The notes below the pieces were generated by a model. That model had not been told where the DNA came from, did no database searches, and saw only the letters and a list, made by a program, of their open reading frames with translations. A stretch of 64,000 bases of DNA, taken from NCBI RefSeq assembly GCF_900112365.1, contig NZ_FOLQ01000003.1:62001-126000 (forward strand), given 5' to 3'. The stretch is from Spirosoma endophyticum. GTDB lineage: Bacteria > Bacteroidota > Bacteroidia > Cytophagales > Spirosomataceae. The translations under genes and the position numbers were made by a program. Positions 16,167 through 24,976 of this stretch are shown here, one piece after another; positions within the stretch are counted from its first letter, which is position 1, and every line of letters starts with the position of its first letter.

Positions 16167-16214
16167 GTTCACGCTTGGCTTTGCGCCAGCCCGGTCGCAA
16201 AGCCAAGCGTGAAC
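16167..16214. repeat. Perfect 19-bp inverted repeat
   Basis: Arms 16167-16185 and 16196-16214 are exact reverse complements, with loop ccagcccggt. It lies between two convergent transcription units, each of which has its own U-tract terminator, so termination alone does not explain it. The loop begins CCAGC, a word shared with the loops of several other long inverted repeats in the window. Confidence 0.85.
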
Positions 16215-16237
16215 GATAAAACAGTTAAAACGCAAAC

Positions 16238-16259
16238 CGCCCGACTTTTCAGCCGGGCG
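16238..16259 (-). terminator. Terminator of the TonB receptor gene
   Basis: Minus-strand stem CGCCCG/CGGGCG (16259-16254 with 16243-16238), followed by a weak T-rich stretch. It lies 28 bp after the stop codon of the receptor. Confidence 0.6.
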
Positions 16260-16286
16260 ATTTATTGTTGAATAGAAGAGGAAAGA

Positions 16287-19200
16287 TTAGAACGTATACC
16301 GGGCACCGAACTGCATCTGCCAGCGTGATGCTAACGGATCAATTGAGTACGGTACGCCCGGCTTAGACCACGTAAACGTTGGATCACCAGTTGTTGGGTT
16401 GGTTGCCCGCGACAGACCAACCGACGCCGTTGAGTTAAACGTATTGGGTGAGAAGTAGTAGTAACCCAGCTTCTTGTCCAGCAGGTTCAGGAAATTGATC
16501 ACATCATAGCTGATCTGGATCGACTGACGACCTTTCAGTTTAAACTCATGCAGCAGGCGCAGGTCCAGCGTATTGTTCCAGGGAGTCCGACCACCGTTAC
16601 GTTCGGTGAAGTTTCCTTTGCGCGTTTTCAGGTACGAATCGGATTCAACATACGCCATGAAATCAGCGGCTTGTGTTCCTGTTGGAACCAGCTTTTGGGC
16701 TTCGGCCAAATCCTTTGGAATGTAGGCTAAGCTGTTAGACTGCCCTGTTCCATCGACGGTTGAGTTCACATATCCCCAGGAGAAGGGCGTTCCGGATTGT
16801 AGCGAATAGAACAACGTAACGGTTGTGGCATTACGCGGATTCCAGATCTGACGGTAGTTGACCGTACCCACAATGCGGCTGCGGATGTCGAAGTTTGAGT
16901 AAGCCAGTTGTGGATCGTTTGGTGTTAATGACTGGTTCAACTGCCAGTTCGATTCCATTGAGTTCCGAATACCGTTGGTAATGTCGAACGACTTTCCGTA
17001 GGTGTAAGCCGTCGAGAAACCGAATCCAAACGGAAAGTTCCGCTGTACCTGCGCGGTCAAACTATAACGGTAGCCTTTATTGGTATTCGAGAGTAGATAG
17101 GCATTCGCGAAATTATTGTCGATCCGCTGTGCCCCGGCCGATCCGTTAGCCGCGGTGTAAATCGGCTGCTGGTGTTGCGTATCGTAGCTATAGTACCGTA
17201 CTACGTCCTTGGTGTTCACCTGCTGGAACTTCAGGTCCTGAATAACCTTCGTGTACAGTCCTTCGAGGGTGAATTTATAGCCGCCCACCGTGTAATCGAC
17301 GGCGAGGTTATTCCGGAACATCTGCGGCATTTTGAAATTGTTGTCGATCAAATCGACCTGTGTCCGCTTCACACTGCCACCAATTGACGCGTTGGCCGGG
17401 TTTTGATCGATCAATACGCCACCGTTCGGAATGAGCGGATCGCCTACGATTTTAGTTGTTGCCGTGGCGTTGTTGTTGTAATCATACGCGCCATAGCCAA
17501 CACCATTGTTGTAGAAGGCATAACCCAACCAGGCAAATGGAATCCGACCCGTAAACAAGCCCGTTCCACCCCGAATCACTACACTTTTGTCGCCCAGTAC
17601 GTCAATGTTGATACCCAGTCGGGGCGAAATCTGAACGTTGTTCAAGTAGTTGTTTGTAATCTGCTTCAGGGGGGTGTAGCTATACGTAGAACCCGCGGCA
17701 GGATCGCCCGCCGAACTCGTTACCTGCGAGCTAAGTTGCGGTTTGCTGGGCAGACCTGCATAGTCGAAGCGAATACCTGGCGACAGTTTAACCCGGTCAG
17801 AAATCTGAATTTCATCCTGAATATAAGCACTTAACAGGTTGACGTTGAAATGAGCATACGGATTATTGAACTGGTTGTCCAGATTGTTCGTCAGGTCGCC
17901 AAAGGGATAACTACCCCGCACCCGGTTCGGAAGCGGCAGGTTATTGGGCGTGCCTTTGCCAAGAAACTGATCGAGGGTGCTATATGAAATTCGACCGTTG
18001 GGCGAGTTTACAAAGCCATAATCGATGGTATAAAACTCGTTGTGCGTACCAATCGTGAACGTATTGATTCCTTTGTAGAACGTGAAGTTATCGGTTAACT
18101 CAAACGTCTTCTGTTTCATGTTGAACACCGATGCTTCGCGGTCATTACCCAGGAAGATTGTACCACCGTTATAGCCAATCTCAACTTGTGGGAAAGAGCG
18201 AACATTGGACAACGTAGTACGATAATCGTGAACGCTCGAATAGCCGAGGATCAAACTGTTTGAGGCTTTGCCACCAAACTGGGTCTTCAATTCGGCTACG
18301 GTGCTGCTCTGGTTGTTGTTCTGCTTGAAGTCGATGCTGCCGAAGCGGAAGTTAGCGGCATCGCGCTCCAGATTCGTTGCTTCAGAGAAGACGGTATTGT
18401 TGCGGATACTCAACTGGTTTTTGTCGTTGATGTTCCAGTCCAGCCGGTTGAAAAACTTGGTGCTTTTCGAGTAAATCGAATAATTGCCCGAAGCGCCGGC
18501 ATCAAGACCGTAATTCTCTCTGACAAAATCGGTGATCTGTTGCGCCACGGCTGGGTCCTTGATCAGCGAGCTAGGCGTACCGGCCTGAAACTGAACAGGG
18601 TCCTGCCGATTGGTGATTTCTTCATTGGTGAAGAAGAACAGTTTGTCTTTAATCAACGGCAAACCAACCCGAACACCCATTTGATATTCATGAAAGGTGT
18701 TTGGTAGTTTTTCTTTCGTGGCCGATGCGCCGTTCCAGGCACCCGTCAGCGTCGAATTCCGACCGAAGGCATAGACCGAACCCGTCACTTCGTTGGTGCC
18801 GGTACGGGTCACGGCGTTGATTGAACCACCCAGGAAGTTACCCAGACGTACGTCGAAGGGTGCCACGGACACCTGAATATCCTGAATAGCGTCCAGGCTA
18901 ACGGGGTTAGTACGAGTGCTGGAACCCGGCTGGCCCGATGAACCCGTGGCACCACCCAGCGATGGACTGAAACCAATGGCGTCGTTGTTGATGGCTCCGT
19001 CGATGGTTACGTTGTTATACCGGAAGTTTGTGCCCGCAAACGAGTTGTTGTTATTGGCCTGGGGCGATAGGCGCGTCATGTCCGTAAGGCTTCGCGAAAT
19101 GGTCGGTAATCGACGGATCGTTTCACTGCCGACGCTAAGACCTGCGCCTTGCTTTTCGCCCTCGCGGCTCCCTTTCACTACCACTTCGGTTAGTTGAGAG

Positions 19201-19541
19201 CTGGCATCTTTAAGCGCAATGGTGAGGTTGGTTGTTTCGCCTAATTGAAGCACTACGTCCGAACGTGTTTCGGTGTTGTAACCTACGTAGGTCACGACAA
19301 TCTGGTAGGGACCACCGGCATTCATGCTGTTGATTCGGAAACGGCCTTCAACATCGGTGACGGCCGCATATTTGGTGCCGGTTGGCGTATAAACAGCCTG
19401 CACGGTTGCACCAGGCAGACCTTCTTTTTTGGCGTCCGTAATATGGCCACTTAACCCACTGGTCGTCACCTGTGCCCAGGAGGCAGAAAAGGCGGCTAGT
19501 ACTAAAAGTATGAGTAGAGCTGTTGAGACAAATAATTTCAT
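16287..19541 (-). CDS. TonB-dependent outer-membrane receptor (Oar-like)
   Basis: A 1084-residue outer-membrane protein. Order: signal peptide at residues 1-23 (ending FSASWAQ), a carboxypeptidase-regulatory-like domain (~27-110; GLSGHITDAKKEGLPGATV), a TonB plug (~120-260; ETIRRLPTISRSLTDM, IQDIQVSVAPFDVRLGNF, GGSINAVTRTGTN), then a long 22-strand-type barrel ending in aromatic RWQMQFGARYTF. The plug resembles Oar-type receptors rather than SusC, and there is no SusD partner next to it. The substrate is unknown. The start at 19541 (MKLFVSTALL) is preferred to the Met at 19577 because it gives a clean signal peptide. The nearest regulator is the divergent rrf2 gene. Confidence 0.92.
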   Translation of the reverse strand: MKLFVSTALLILLVLAAFSASWAQVTTSGLSGHITDAKKEGLPGATVQAVYTPTGTKYAAVTDVEGRFRINSMNAGGPYQIVVTYVGYNTETRSDVVLQLGETTNLTIALKDASSQLTEVVVKGSREGEKQGAGLSVGSETIRRLPTISRSLTDMTRLSPQANNNNSFAGTNFRYNNVTIDGAINNDAIGFSPSLGGATGSSGQPGSSTRTNPVSLDAIQDIQVSVAPFDVRLGNFLGGSINAVTRTGTNEVTGSVYAFGRNSTLTGAWNGASATKEKLPNTFHEYQMGVRVGLPLIKDKLFFFTNEEITNRQDPVQFQAGTPSSLIKDPAVAQQITDFVRENYGLDAGASGNYSIYSKSTKFFNRLDWNINDKNQLSIRNNTVFSEATNLERDAANFRFGSIDFKQNNNQSSTVAELKTQFGGKASNSLILGYSSVHDYRTTLSNVRSFPQVEIGYNGGTIFLGNDREASVFNMKQKTFELTDNFTFYKGINTFTIGTHNEFYTIDYGFVNSPNGRISYSTLDQFLGKGTPNNLPLPNRVRGSYPFGDLTNNLDNQFNNPYAHFNVNLLSAYIQDEIQISDRVKLSPGIRFDYAGLPSKPQLSSQVTSSAGDPAAGSTYSYTPLKQITNNYLNNVQISPRLGINIDVLGDKSVVIRGGTGLFTGRIPFAWLGYAFYNNGVGYGAYDYNNNATATTKIVGDPLIPNGGVLIDQNPANASIGGSVKRTQVDLIDNNFKMPQMFRNNLAVDYTVGGYKFTLEGLYTKVIQDLKFQQVNTKDVVRYYSYDTQHQQPIYTAANGSAGAQRIDNNFANAYLLSNTNKGYRYSLTAQVQRNFPFGFGFSTAYTYGKSFDITNGIRNSMESNWQLNQSLTPNDPQLAYSNFDIRSRIVGTVNYRQIWNPRNATTVTLFYSLQSGTPFSWGYVNSTVDGTGQSNSLAYIPKDLAEAQKLVPTGTQAADFMAYVESDSYLKTRKGNFTERNGGRTPWNNTLDLRLLHEFKLKGRQSIQISYDVINFLNLLDKKLGYYYFSPNTFNSTASVGLSRATNPTTGDPTFTWSKPGVPYSIDPLASRWQMQFGARYTF

Positions 19542-19931
19542 TTGCAGTAACGGGGTGATTTTCGGTGCAAAATTCACCCAAATCCAGGCGCTCCCTGTTA
19601 AGCAAATGTTACGAAATCAATGGGCAGAGTTAAATTTTAGTAATACCCGACAATGGCCAAATTATCGATACTAATTGCGAGTAACATATCTTAGAAAGAA
19701 TATAAATGTTACTTATGTGCCAAGTTTGCGTCTAATACCCAACTTAGTCCATGAACTTTTAGGTAAATTGTGGGCGTTTGAGAGTATATACGTAAAAACA
19801 GTCAGTACCACCAAATTAGCGAATGCTATTGCTGAAGATAGGCAGGTGCCAATTGCTTATATATAAGGCAGTTCCAGCGTTCTTCATGAGTTCACTATAT
19901 TTCCGTCAATCCCTTATTTACCACCGTAACG
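19542..19931. other. Long divergent spacer, no gene recognised
   Basis: 390 bp between the TonB receptor and the divergent rrf2 gene. It is AT-rich in the middle (19620-19740). Only near-matches to TAnnTTTG were found on either strand (for example CAAATGTT near 19600). A 63-codon ORF at 19675-19866 has no family resemblance and is not called. The region presumably contains both promoters and any Rrf2-type operator. Confidence 0.5.
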
Positions 19932-20363
19932 ATGATTTCCAAGAAAGCAAAATATGCCATTAAGGCGCTTAAAGTTTTAACAGAAGAGTATGGCAAAGGT
20001 CCTGTGCTCATCTCCTATATTTCGGCTAAAGAAAATATCCCGAAAAAATTCTTAGAGGCTATTCTGCTTGAGCTACGCAACCACGGTATTCTGCAAAGCC
20101 AGAAGGGAAAAGGAGGGGGCTATTTGCTACGTGTTGATCCGGCACGCGTCAATCTGGCACAGGTGCTACGTGTCATTGATGGCCCTATTGCGCCTACGCC
20201 CTGTGTATCGTTCAACTTCTATGTTAAGTGCGACGATTGCAATGACGAAATAACCTGTGCACTACGTCCAATTATGGAACGTGTTCGGGACGCGAACTTA
20301 GCCGTTTATGAAAATACAACCTTAGTGACATTTCAGAACCTGGCTCCGGTCGAAGCCCAATAA
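19932..20363 (+). CDS. Rrf2-family transcriptional regulator
   Basis: A 143-residue winged-helix regulator: N-terminal MISKKAKYAIKALKVLTEEY, recognition-helix region IPKKFLEAILLELRNHGIL, and the wing QKGKGGGYLLRVDP. The cysteines C91, C100, C103 and C109 fit an iron-sulfur ligand set, although with four Cys the spacing differs from IscR (which uses three), so Fe-S sensing is an inference. Rrf2 proteins of this type in Bacteroidota often act on sulfur-assimilation genes; none is next to it here. It is divergent from the TonB receptor and may control that gene or itself. Confidence 0.88.
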   Translation: MISKKAKYAIKALKVLTEEYGKGPVLISYISAKENIPKKFLEAILLELRNHGILQSQKGKGGGYLLRVDPARVNLAQVLRVIDGPIAPTPCVSFNFYVKCDDCNDEITCALRPIMERVRDANLAVYENTTLVTFQNLAPVEAQ

Positions 20364-20366
20364 ATT

Positions 20367-20450
20367 GAGTCATAAGTCGTAAGTGGCGGACCAGCGAAAG
20401 CAATATGCATACGTCCGCCACTTTCGACTTTATACCTTAAGACCTACGAC
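20367..20450. repeat. Heptad-type inverted repeat between rrf2 and the DUF4301 gene
   Basis: Arms 20371-20390 and 20414-20433 pair at 18 of 20 positions around a 23-base loop that begins CCAGCG. The arm is built from 7-bp words starting AGTCxTA/AGTGGCG, and further related words run through 20450, across the TAG stop of the convergent DUF4301 gene (20444-20446). Confidence 0.75.
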
Positions 20451-21976
20451 TCCGAAGGCTGGTGTTCTTTCCGCAGTAAATCGTTTACCGTTTTGACCGG
20501 GTTGAACGTAATGAGCGGCACTTCTACGAAAATTGTGTTCCAGTCGGCCATCGCGCCGTTCCAGAGACCGGGCAACTCCTGCGCCTTGAGTTCTTTGCCA
20601 TCTTTCGACTTGCCCGTGATGAACCCCGTTAGCGGATCGCGGTAAGCGGGCAGGTCATATTTGCGTCCGTGATGGTCTTTTAGCCCACAAACCAGATCAA
20701 CCGGATTGAAATGAGTCGCTTCGTCGAAAATGGATTTCTGCGCAGGATTCGTTAAGTCAATCTGGGCTGACTCAACCACCTGCAATGATACCGATCCATC
20801 CTGATTTTTTGCCCAGAACGGTCCACCGCCGGGCTCTCCCACATTTTTAACCATCCCGCAGGCCCGTACCGGACGATCCAGCTTCCGGCGGAAATAATCC
20901 AGCTTCTCCCCTTTTGACAGGTTCTCAAACCCCTCAGGCGGCAACGTAAACAATGTCCGGCGGAAGAGTTCATCGGCTTCGGCAAGGTAGCCGTCGCTCA
21001 CGTCATCATTTTCTAAAAGTCCCTGTATACGAGCAATTTGTTGCTGGGCATCGAGAAGAACGGCGGCTAATACTTTCTTGTACGTAACGGTTTGTTCCTT
21101 GATTTCATCAGGAACGACATTGTCGATGTTTTTGATGAAAACGATGTCAGCGTCAATGTCGTTGAGGTTTTCTATCAGCGCACCATGACCCGCCGGACGG
21201 AAAAGCAATGAGCCCGGTCCGCCGTCGCGGTCTGCATTGCGGAATGGCGAGTTATCGAGATTAACCGAAATGGTGTCGGTCGATTTCTTCTGTTCCGAAA
21301 AACTAATGTTGAATGTAACACCCAGCCAGGCTTCGTAATCGGCTTTTTGCTCATCAATAAGTTTCTCGAAACGGTCGCGATGCTCGGGCGATACCGTGAA
21401 GTGAATTTTGACCAGACCATCGGAGTTCGCGTAGGCCGCTCCTTCGACCAGGTGCTCTTCTACCGGCGTTCGCGGCCCATCGGCGTAGTTGTGGAACTTG
21501 AGCAAACCCTTCGGCAACGTACCATACTCAAGACCATCGTCGGTAAGCAGGAACCGTAAAACTGTTTTTCGGTCATTTTCCGAGACGGCTTTGTCTAAGT
21601 CCTCACCTTTGGCGGCCATCGCAGCTTTCAGGTCTTCGTAAAAGGCAAAGTCAGCGATTCGGGCGAATACTTCATCGACAGATTTGTCGGACTTGCCATC
21701 CATCGCAGCAAACAGCGACTTAAACATTCGCGTAGCGGCTCCCGAAGCGGGTACAAACTTAACTAACTCACGTTCATGGGCTGCGTTGTCGAAGCGATGT
21801 ATATGCGCTGCCAATTGATCTTCAGCCACACGAACGATACCGTCGCCAATGGTAGCGGCCTTAATAACATTCAAATACGGAAAACCCTGGACGAAGTGTT
21901 CTATCTGTTGGTCAATCTGGTCGAGCGATATGCCCTGCGCCAAAATCTGATCCTGATCTTGTTCGGTAAATTGCAT
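20444..21976 (-). CDS. DUF4301 family protein
   Basis: A 510-residue cytoplasmic protein that matches the DUF4301 family common in Bacteroidota. Conserved blocks I recognise are LVKFVPASGAATRMFKSL near residue 75, GLVKIHFTVSPEHRDRFEKL, LLFRPAGHGALIENLNDID, and RPVRACGMVKNVGEPGGGPF. The FVPASGAATRMFK and PAGHGALIENLN segments suggest a nucleotide-sugar or nucleotide-binding enzyme, but no activity is established to my knowledge. It is monocistronic, and its last residues (PSES) are encoded in the edge of an inverted repeat. Confidence 0.85.
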   Translation of the reverse strand: MQFTEQDQDQILAQGISLDQIDQQIEHFVQGFPYLNVIKAATIGDGIVRVAEDQLAAHIHRFDNAAHERELVKFVPASGAATRMFKSLFAAMDGKSDKSVDEVFARIADFAFYEDLKAAMAAKGEDLDKAVSENDRKTVLRFLLTDDGLEYGTLPKGLLKFHNYADGPRTPVEEHLVEGAAYANSDGLVKIHFTVSPEHRDRFEKLIDEQKADYEAWLGVTFNISFSEQKKSTDTISVNLDNSPFRNADRDGGPGSLLFRPAGHGALIENLNDIDADIVFIKNIDNVVPDEIKEQTVTYKKVLAAVLLDAQQQIARIQGLLENDDVSDGYLAEADELFRRTLFTLPPEGFENLSKGEKLDYFRRKLDRPVRACGMVKNVGEPGGGPFWAKNQDGSVSLQVVESAQIDLTNPAQKSIFDEATHFNPVDLVCGLKDHHGRKYDLPAYRDPLTGFITGKSKDGKELKAQELPGLWNGAMADWNTIFVEVPLITFNPVKTVNDLLRKEHQPSES

Positions 21977-22144
21977 AGGTTAAACAGGAATAAAAGCGTT
22001 AGGAACGAGCGGCAAATTGGGTATTTAAGTGATCTGACGCAAATCAAATTTTGTCAAAGCATAGCCAAATGAGTTAATGGATAGCTGGGGGATTCACTAC
22101 GTTTATGAAGAAGGGTTCAGTGATAATTGAACCCTTCCCCGCGT

Positions 22145-22152
22145 TACCTTTG
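22145..22152 (+). promoter_or_regulatory. -7 element upstream of the HAD hydrolase
   Basis: TACCTTTG matches TAnnTTTG and lies 25 bp before the ATG at 22177. It supports that start over the in-frame Met at 22105, which would be upstream of the transcript. Confidence 0.5.
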
Positions 22153-22176
22153 CCGGTCAAAAACTTCGACCCTGCT

Positions 22177-22878
22177 ATGAAACTAATTGCCTTCGATGCC
22201 GACGATACGCTCTGGGTTAACGAGCCAAATTATGTAGATGTGAAGCAGAAACTGTGTGAACTGCTATCGCATCACATTGATCAGGAGATACTTACGGAGC
22301 GGTTCTACAATGCTCAAATCAGGAACCTGCATGTATTTGGCTATGGTGCCAAGAGCTTTATTCTCTCCATGATCGAAACGGCTATCGAATTGACCAATGG
22401 AGCCATAACGGGCGATGAAATTCAGCAAATCATTAATGTTGGTAGAAAGCTGATCGATTTCCCGATTGACGTACTGGATGGTATTCCAGAAGTGCTGGAA
22501 ACGCTTTCTAAACATTTTGACCTGATGGTATTGACCAAAGGCGATCTATTCGATCAGGAAAGTAAAATCGCCCGCTCCGGTTTAGGACATTACTTTAAGC
22601 ACGTCGAAATCGTTAGTGAAAAAAATGAGCAGGCGTATCTGCGTATTCTTGACAAGTACAATGTGCAGCCCGCCGATTTTATCATGATTGGTAACTCACT
22701 TAAATCGGATGTGTTGCCGGTTGTGCACATTGGCGGACGAGCCATACACATTCCCTATGCCATTACATGGGTACATGAGTACGTTACCGATGAACAATTG
22801 GTGGGTAAAACGTTTACGACCTTAGAAAGTGCCCGGGAATTACTGACCTTACTGGGGAAGGTCAGCGAAGTAGCGTAA
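22177..22878 (+). CDS. HAD-superfamily hydrolase
   Basis: A 233-residue phosphatase-like protein. Motif I is FDADDTLW with the nucleophile and acid Asp at residues 7 and 9; motif II is MVLTKGD; the distal Lys lies in the following helix; motif IV is MIGNSLKSDVLP. A helical cap domain sits between motifs I and II, placing it in the HAD subfamily IA group (phosphoglycolate phosphatase/haloacid dehalogenase-like). The natural substrate cannot be told. The stop codon lies inside the 3' end of the convergent nitrilase gene (17-bp overlap). Confidence 0.85.
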   Translation: MKLIAFDADDTLWVNEPNYVDVKQKLCELLSHHIDQEILTERFYNAQIRNLHVFGYGAKSFILSMIETAIELTNGAITGDEIQQIINVGRKLIDFPIDVLDGIPEVLETLSKHFDLMVLTKGDLFDQESKIARSGLGHYFKHVEIVSEKNEQAYLRILDKYNVQPADFIMIGNSLKSDVLPVVHIGGRAIHIPYAITWVHEYVTDEQLVGKTFTTLESARELLTLLGKVSEVA

Positions 22879-23704
22879 AGCTATCGGCGTCCAGATTGGC
22901 CGGAAATTTCTCGCGGAAGGCACGTAGCTCATCCAGCGATAATGTTTGTTGATGGATTATTTCGGTGTCAGAATGCCGGAACAGTACGTCGCCTTTGAAA
23001 TCAATGACGGTTGAGTCGCCCGTATAGAGATGACCCGGTCCGCCGTCTCGGTTTCCATCTTCGCCAACGCGATTGACACCCACTACGTAGCTTAAATTCT
23101 CGATGGCGCGGGCCTGTAGCAGTACGTTCCAGGCGTTGCGTCGGGCGGCAGGCCAATTGGCAACGTAGAGCAATAAATCGTAGTCAAATGACGAAGATTG
23201 ATTTGGCTCTTTGGTCACTTGCCCAGGGTTTGAATCCAGGGACGCATTGTTCCGGCTCCAGACCGGAAAGCGGAGATCGTAGCAGATAAGCGGACAAATA
23301 CGCCAGCCCTTCCATTCTTTCACAAGGCGACGCGTTCCGGCGGTGTAAATGGCGTCTTCGCCCGCCATGCGGAACAGGTGGCGCTTGTCGTATGTATCAA
23401 ATTGCCCATCGGGTTGCATCCAGATAAGGCGATTGAAAAAGTGGCCGTTCTCTTTCACTACGTAGCTACCCGTTACAATCGCTCCGGTTTGAGCTGCCAT
23501 TTGCCTGATCCACCGAAACGTAGTGAGGTTCATTGGTTCCGCAACCGCCTGAGCGGCCATCGTAAAACCCGTTGTGAACATTTCGGGGAGCACGATCAGA
23601 TCGGTTGGTTCAGGCAAATTGAACAACTTCTCCTCCAGCATAGCGCGGTTGGCTACGGAATCATGCCAAAAAAGATTGGATTGGAGAAGGGTGATGCGGA
23701 GCAT
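22862..23704 (-). CDS. Nitrilase-superfamily amidohydrolase (omega-amidase-like)
   Basis: A 280-residue carbon-nitrogen hydrolase with the Glu-Lys-Cys triad visible: Glu in LPEMFTTGFTM, Lys in YDKRHLF, Cys in ICYDLRFPVWSRN. The MFTTGF and FRMAGED blocks are like those of the YafV/omega-amidase group, which hydrolyses alpha-ketoglutaramate and related amides in methionine salvage and transamination repair. The function is by family only. The start ATG (23704) sits in a GAGC-rich repeat, and the 3' end overlaps the HAD gene. Confidence 0.85.
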   Translation of the reverse strand: MLRITLLQSNLFWHDSVANRAMLEEKLFNLPEPTDLIVLPEMFTTGFTMAAQAVAEPMNLTTFRWIRQMAAQTGAIVTGSYVVKENGHFFNRLIWMQPDGQFDTYDKRHLFRMAGEDAIYTAGTRRLVKEWKGWRICPLICYDLRFPVWSRNNASLDSNPGQVTKEPNQSSSFDYDLLLYVANWPAARRNAWNVLLQARAIENLSYVVGVNRVGEDGNRDGGPGHLYTGDSTVIDFKGDVLFRHSDTEIIHQQTLSLDELRAFREKFPANLDADSFTLLR

Positions 23705-23781
23705 GGGGTGGAGCGGAGCCTGGAGCGCAGAGCAGAGCTAAAGCAGTTACCTACCATGCTCCTCGCTCTATGCGCCTTGCC
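23700..23781. repeat. GAGC-rich heptad repeat between def and the nitrilase gene
   Basis: The left part (23700-23740) and the reverse complement of the right part (23753-23781) are both composed of ~7-bp words such as GGAGCAT, CGCAGAG, AGAGCGA and GGCGCAT. The two halves pair only imperfectly, but the nine-base word GGAGCATGG occurs in both. It includes the nitrilase start codon and ends at the def stop. Confidence 0.6.
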
Positions 23782-23783
23782 AT

Positions 23784-24356
23784 TTATTTTGGAAACTTCA
23801 TCTTATACTCAGCGTCGGTTTTGCCTTTCGAAATGTCGGCCAGCTTTTTCTTGATAAGCGTCCGGCGAATTGACGGCAAATAATCGGTAAAGAGCTTACC
23901 GTCTAGGTGGTCGTATTCATGCTGAATAATTCGGGCGGCCATGCCTTCGTATTCTTCCTCATGCTCATGCCAGTCCGTATCGAAATACCGAATCACGATA
24001 ATTTCAGGCCGGAACACTTCGCCCCGAATACCCGGAATACTCAGACAGCCTTCTTCAAATCCCCAGTCGTCACCGGCTTCTTCAATGATTTCGGGGTTGA
24101 TAAATACTTTTTTAAAACCAATGAGGGTCTGGTCAATGTCTTCTTCGGCTTCATCTTCGTTCAGCGGTTCGCCATCGACCACAAACATCCGAATGCTCTG
24201 TCCAATCTGTGGTGCCGCCAGCCCGACACCCGAGGCCGCGTACATCGTCTCGAACATGTTTTCGCTCAACTTTTTTACGTCGAGACTACCGTTTTCAATG
24301 TCTTTGGCCCGTTTTCGCAGAATCGGGTCACCATAAGCAACAATTGGGAGAATCAT
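23784..24356 (-). CDS. def: Peptide deformylase
   Basis: Metalloenzyme that removes the formyl group from nascent proteins. The three canonical motifs are intact: GVGLAAPQIG (residues ~43-52), EGCLSIP with the metal-ligand Cys, and QHEYDHLDG with the two His ligands and catalytic Glu. The start at 24356 (MILPIVAYGDPILRK) gives 190 residues. The open frame extends 21 codons upstream to 24419, but those codons are the translated inverted repeat between ruvX and def and are not part of the protein. Confidence 0.96.
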   Translation of the reverse strand: MILPIVAYGDPILRKRAKDIENGSLDVKKLSENMFETMYAASGVGLAAPQIGQSIRMFVVDGEPLNEDEAEEDIDQTLIGFKKVFINPEIIEEAGDDWGFEEGCLSIPGIRGEVFRPEIIVIRYFDTDWHEHEEEYEGMAARIIQHEYDHLDGKLFTDYLPSIRRTLIKKKLADISKGKTDAEYKMKFPK

Positions 24357-24362
24357 ATCTTT

Positions 24363-24434
24363 AATGATGAATGATAAATGATAAATGATGAATGATTGCA
24401 GTCCAGCATCATTCATCATTTATCATTTATCATT
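24363..24434. repeat. Perfect 27-bp heptad inverted repeat between ruvX and def
   Basis: Arms 24370-24396 and 24408-24434 are exact reverse complements around an 11-base loop containing CCAGC. The left arm consists of the 7-bp words AATGATA and AATGATG in tandem. The repeat covers the ruvX stop codon (24416-24418), so it encodes the RuvX tail MINDK. The same words form the junctions at 43164 and 46774. Confidence 0.9.
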
Positions 24435-24844
24435 CTTTTACTTTCCATATATGACTGAAGAATAATAGCCGCGCTGACTTTATCAATGTTGCCTTTCTCT
24501 CGTCGATCTTTTTTTGTGCTTCCGTTGGCAATCATGGCTTGCAGAGCCATTACCGACGTAAAGCGTTCGTCATGCCAATAAACCGGAATATCAGGTAGTG
24601 CATTCTGCAAATGCGTTACAAATTTCCGTACACGGGCCGTATTGTCTGTGTCGGCTCCATCTAACCCTTTCGGCAATCCGACAATGAACGCTTCGACCGG
24701 CTCCCGCGCTACGTAGGCTTTCAGAAACTTCAGAACCTCGTGCGAAGGCACCATCTCCAGGGCCGTTGCAATGAGTTGCAACGGATCGGTTACGGCAATA
24801 CCGGTGCGCTTTGCACCATAGTCAATTGATAAGAGTCGGGCCAT
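24416..24844 (-). CDS. ruvX: YqgF/RuvX-type Holliday-junction resolvase-like nuclease
   Basis: A 142-residue RNase H-fold protein. N-terminal SIDYGAKRTGIAVTDP holds the first catalytic Asp; the conserved VGLPKGLDG, the YWHDERFTSV Glu and the C-terminal DKVSAAIILQSYM Asp complete the set. In bacteria the family is linked to pre-16S rRNA 5'-end processing and to Holliday-junction resolution. It is followed by def on the same strand. The last five residues are encoded by the inverted repeat. Confidence 0.93.
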   Translation of the reverse strand: MARLLSIDYGAKRTGIAVTDPLQLIATALEMVPSHEVLKFLKAYVAREPVEAFIVGLPKGLDGADTDNTARVRKFVTHLQNALPDIPVYWHDERFTSVMALQAMIANGSTKKDRREKGNIDKVSAAIILQSYMESKRMINDK

Positions 24845-24870
24845 TTCAACCGCAAAGGTACGAAGTTAGT

Positions 24871-24976
24871 GGCAGGGGGCAAGGTGCAGGGGGCATGGAG
24901 GAAGATGCGTGGAAAATAAAAAAATGTGGAATTTAATTGCTTTGCCCACCATGCCCCATGCCCTTTGCCCCACGCC
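24871..24976. repeat. G-rich heptad inverted repeat between ruvX and the nucleotidyltransferase gene
   Basis: The left arm (24871-24900) is a run of ~7-bp words (GGGGCAA, GGTGCAG, GGGGCAT); the right arm (24945-24976) is its imperfect reverse complement, with roughly six mismatches in 31. The right arm lies inside the 3' end of the nucleotidyltransferase gene and encodes its C-terminal GAKGMGHGGQ tail. Confidence 0.75.

Noticed and set aside
15981-16235. 84-codon minus-strand ORF after the M14 peptidase gene
   Set aside because: It reads across a terminator and a perfect 19-bp inverted repeat; no protein features.
19675-19866. 63-codon plus-strand ORF upstream of rrf2
   Set aside because: No family resemblance, AT-rich spacer composition, and it lies where the promoters of two divergent genes must be.
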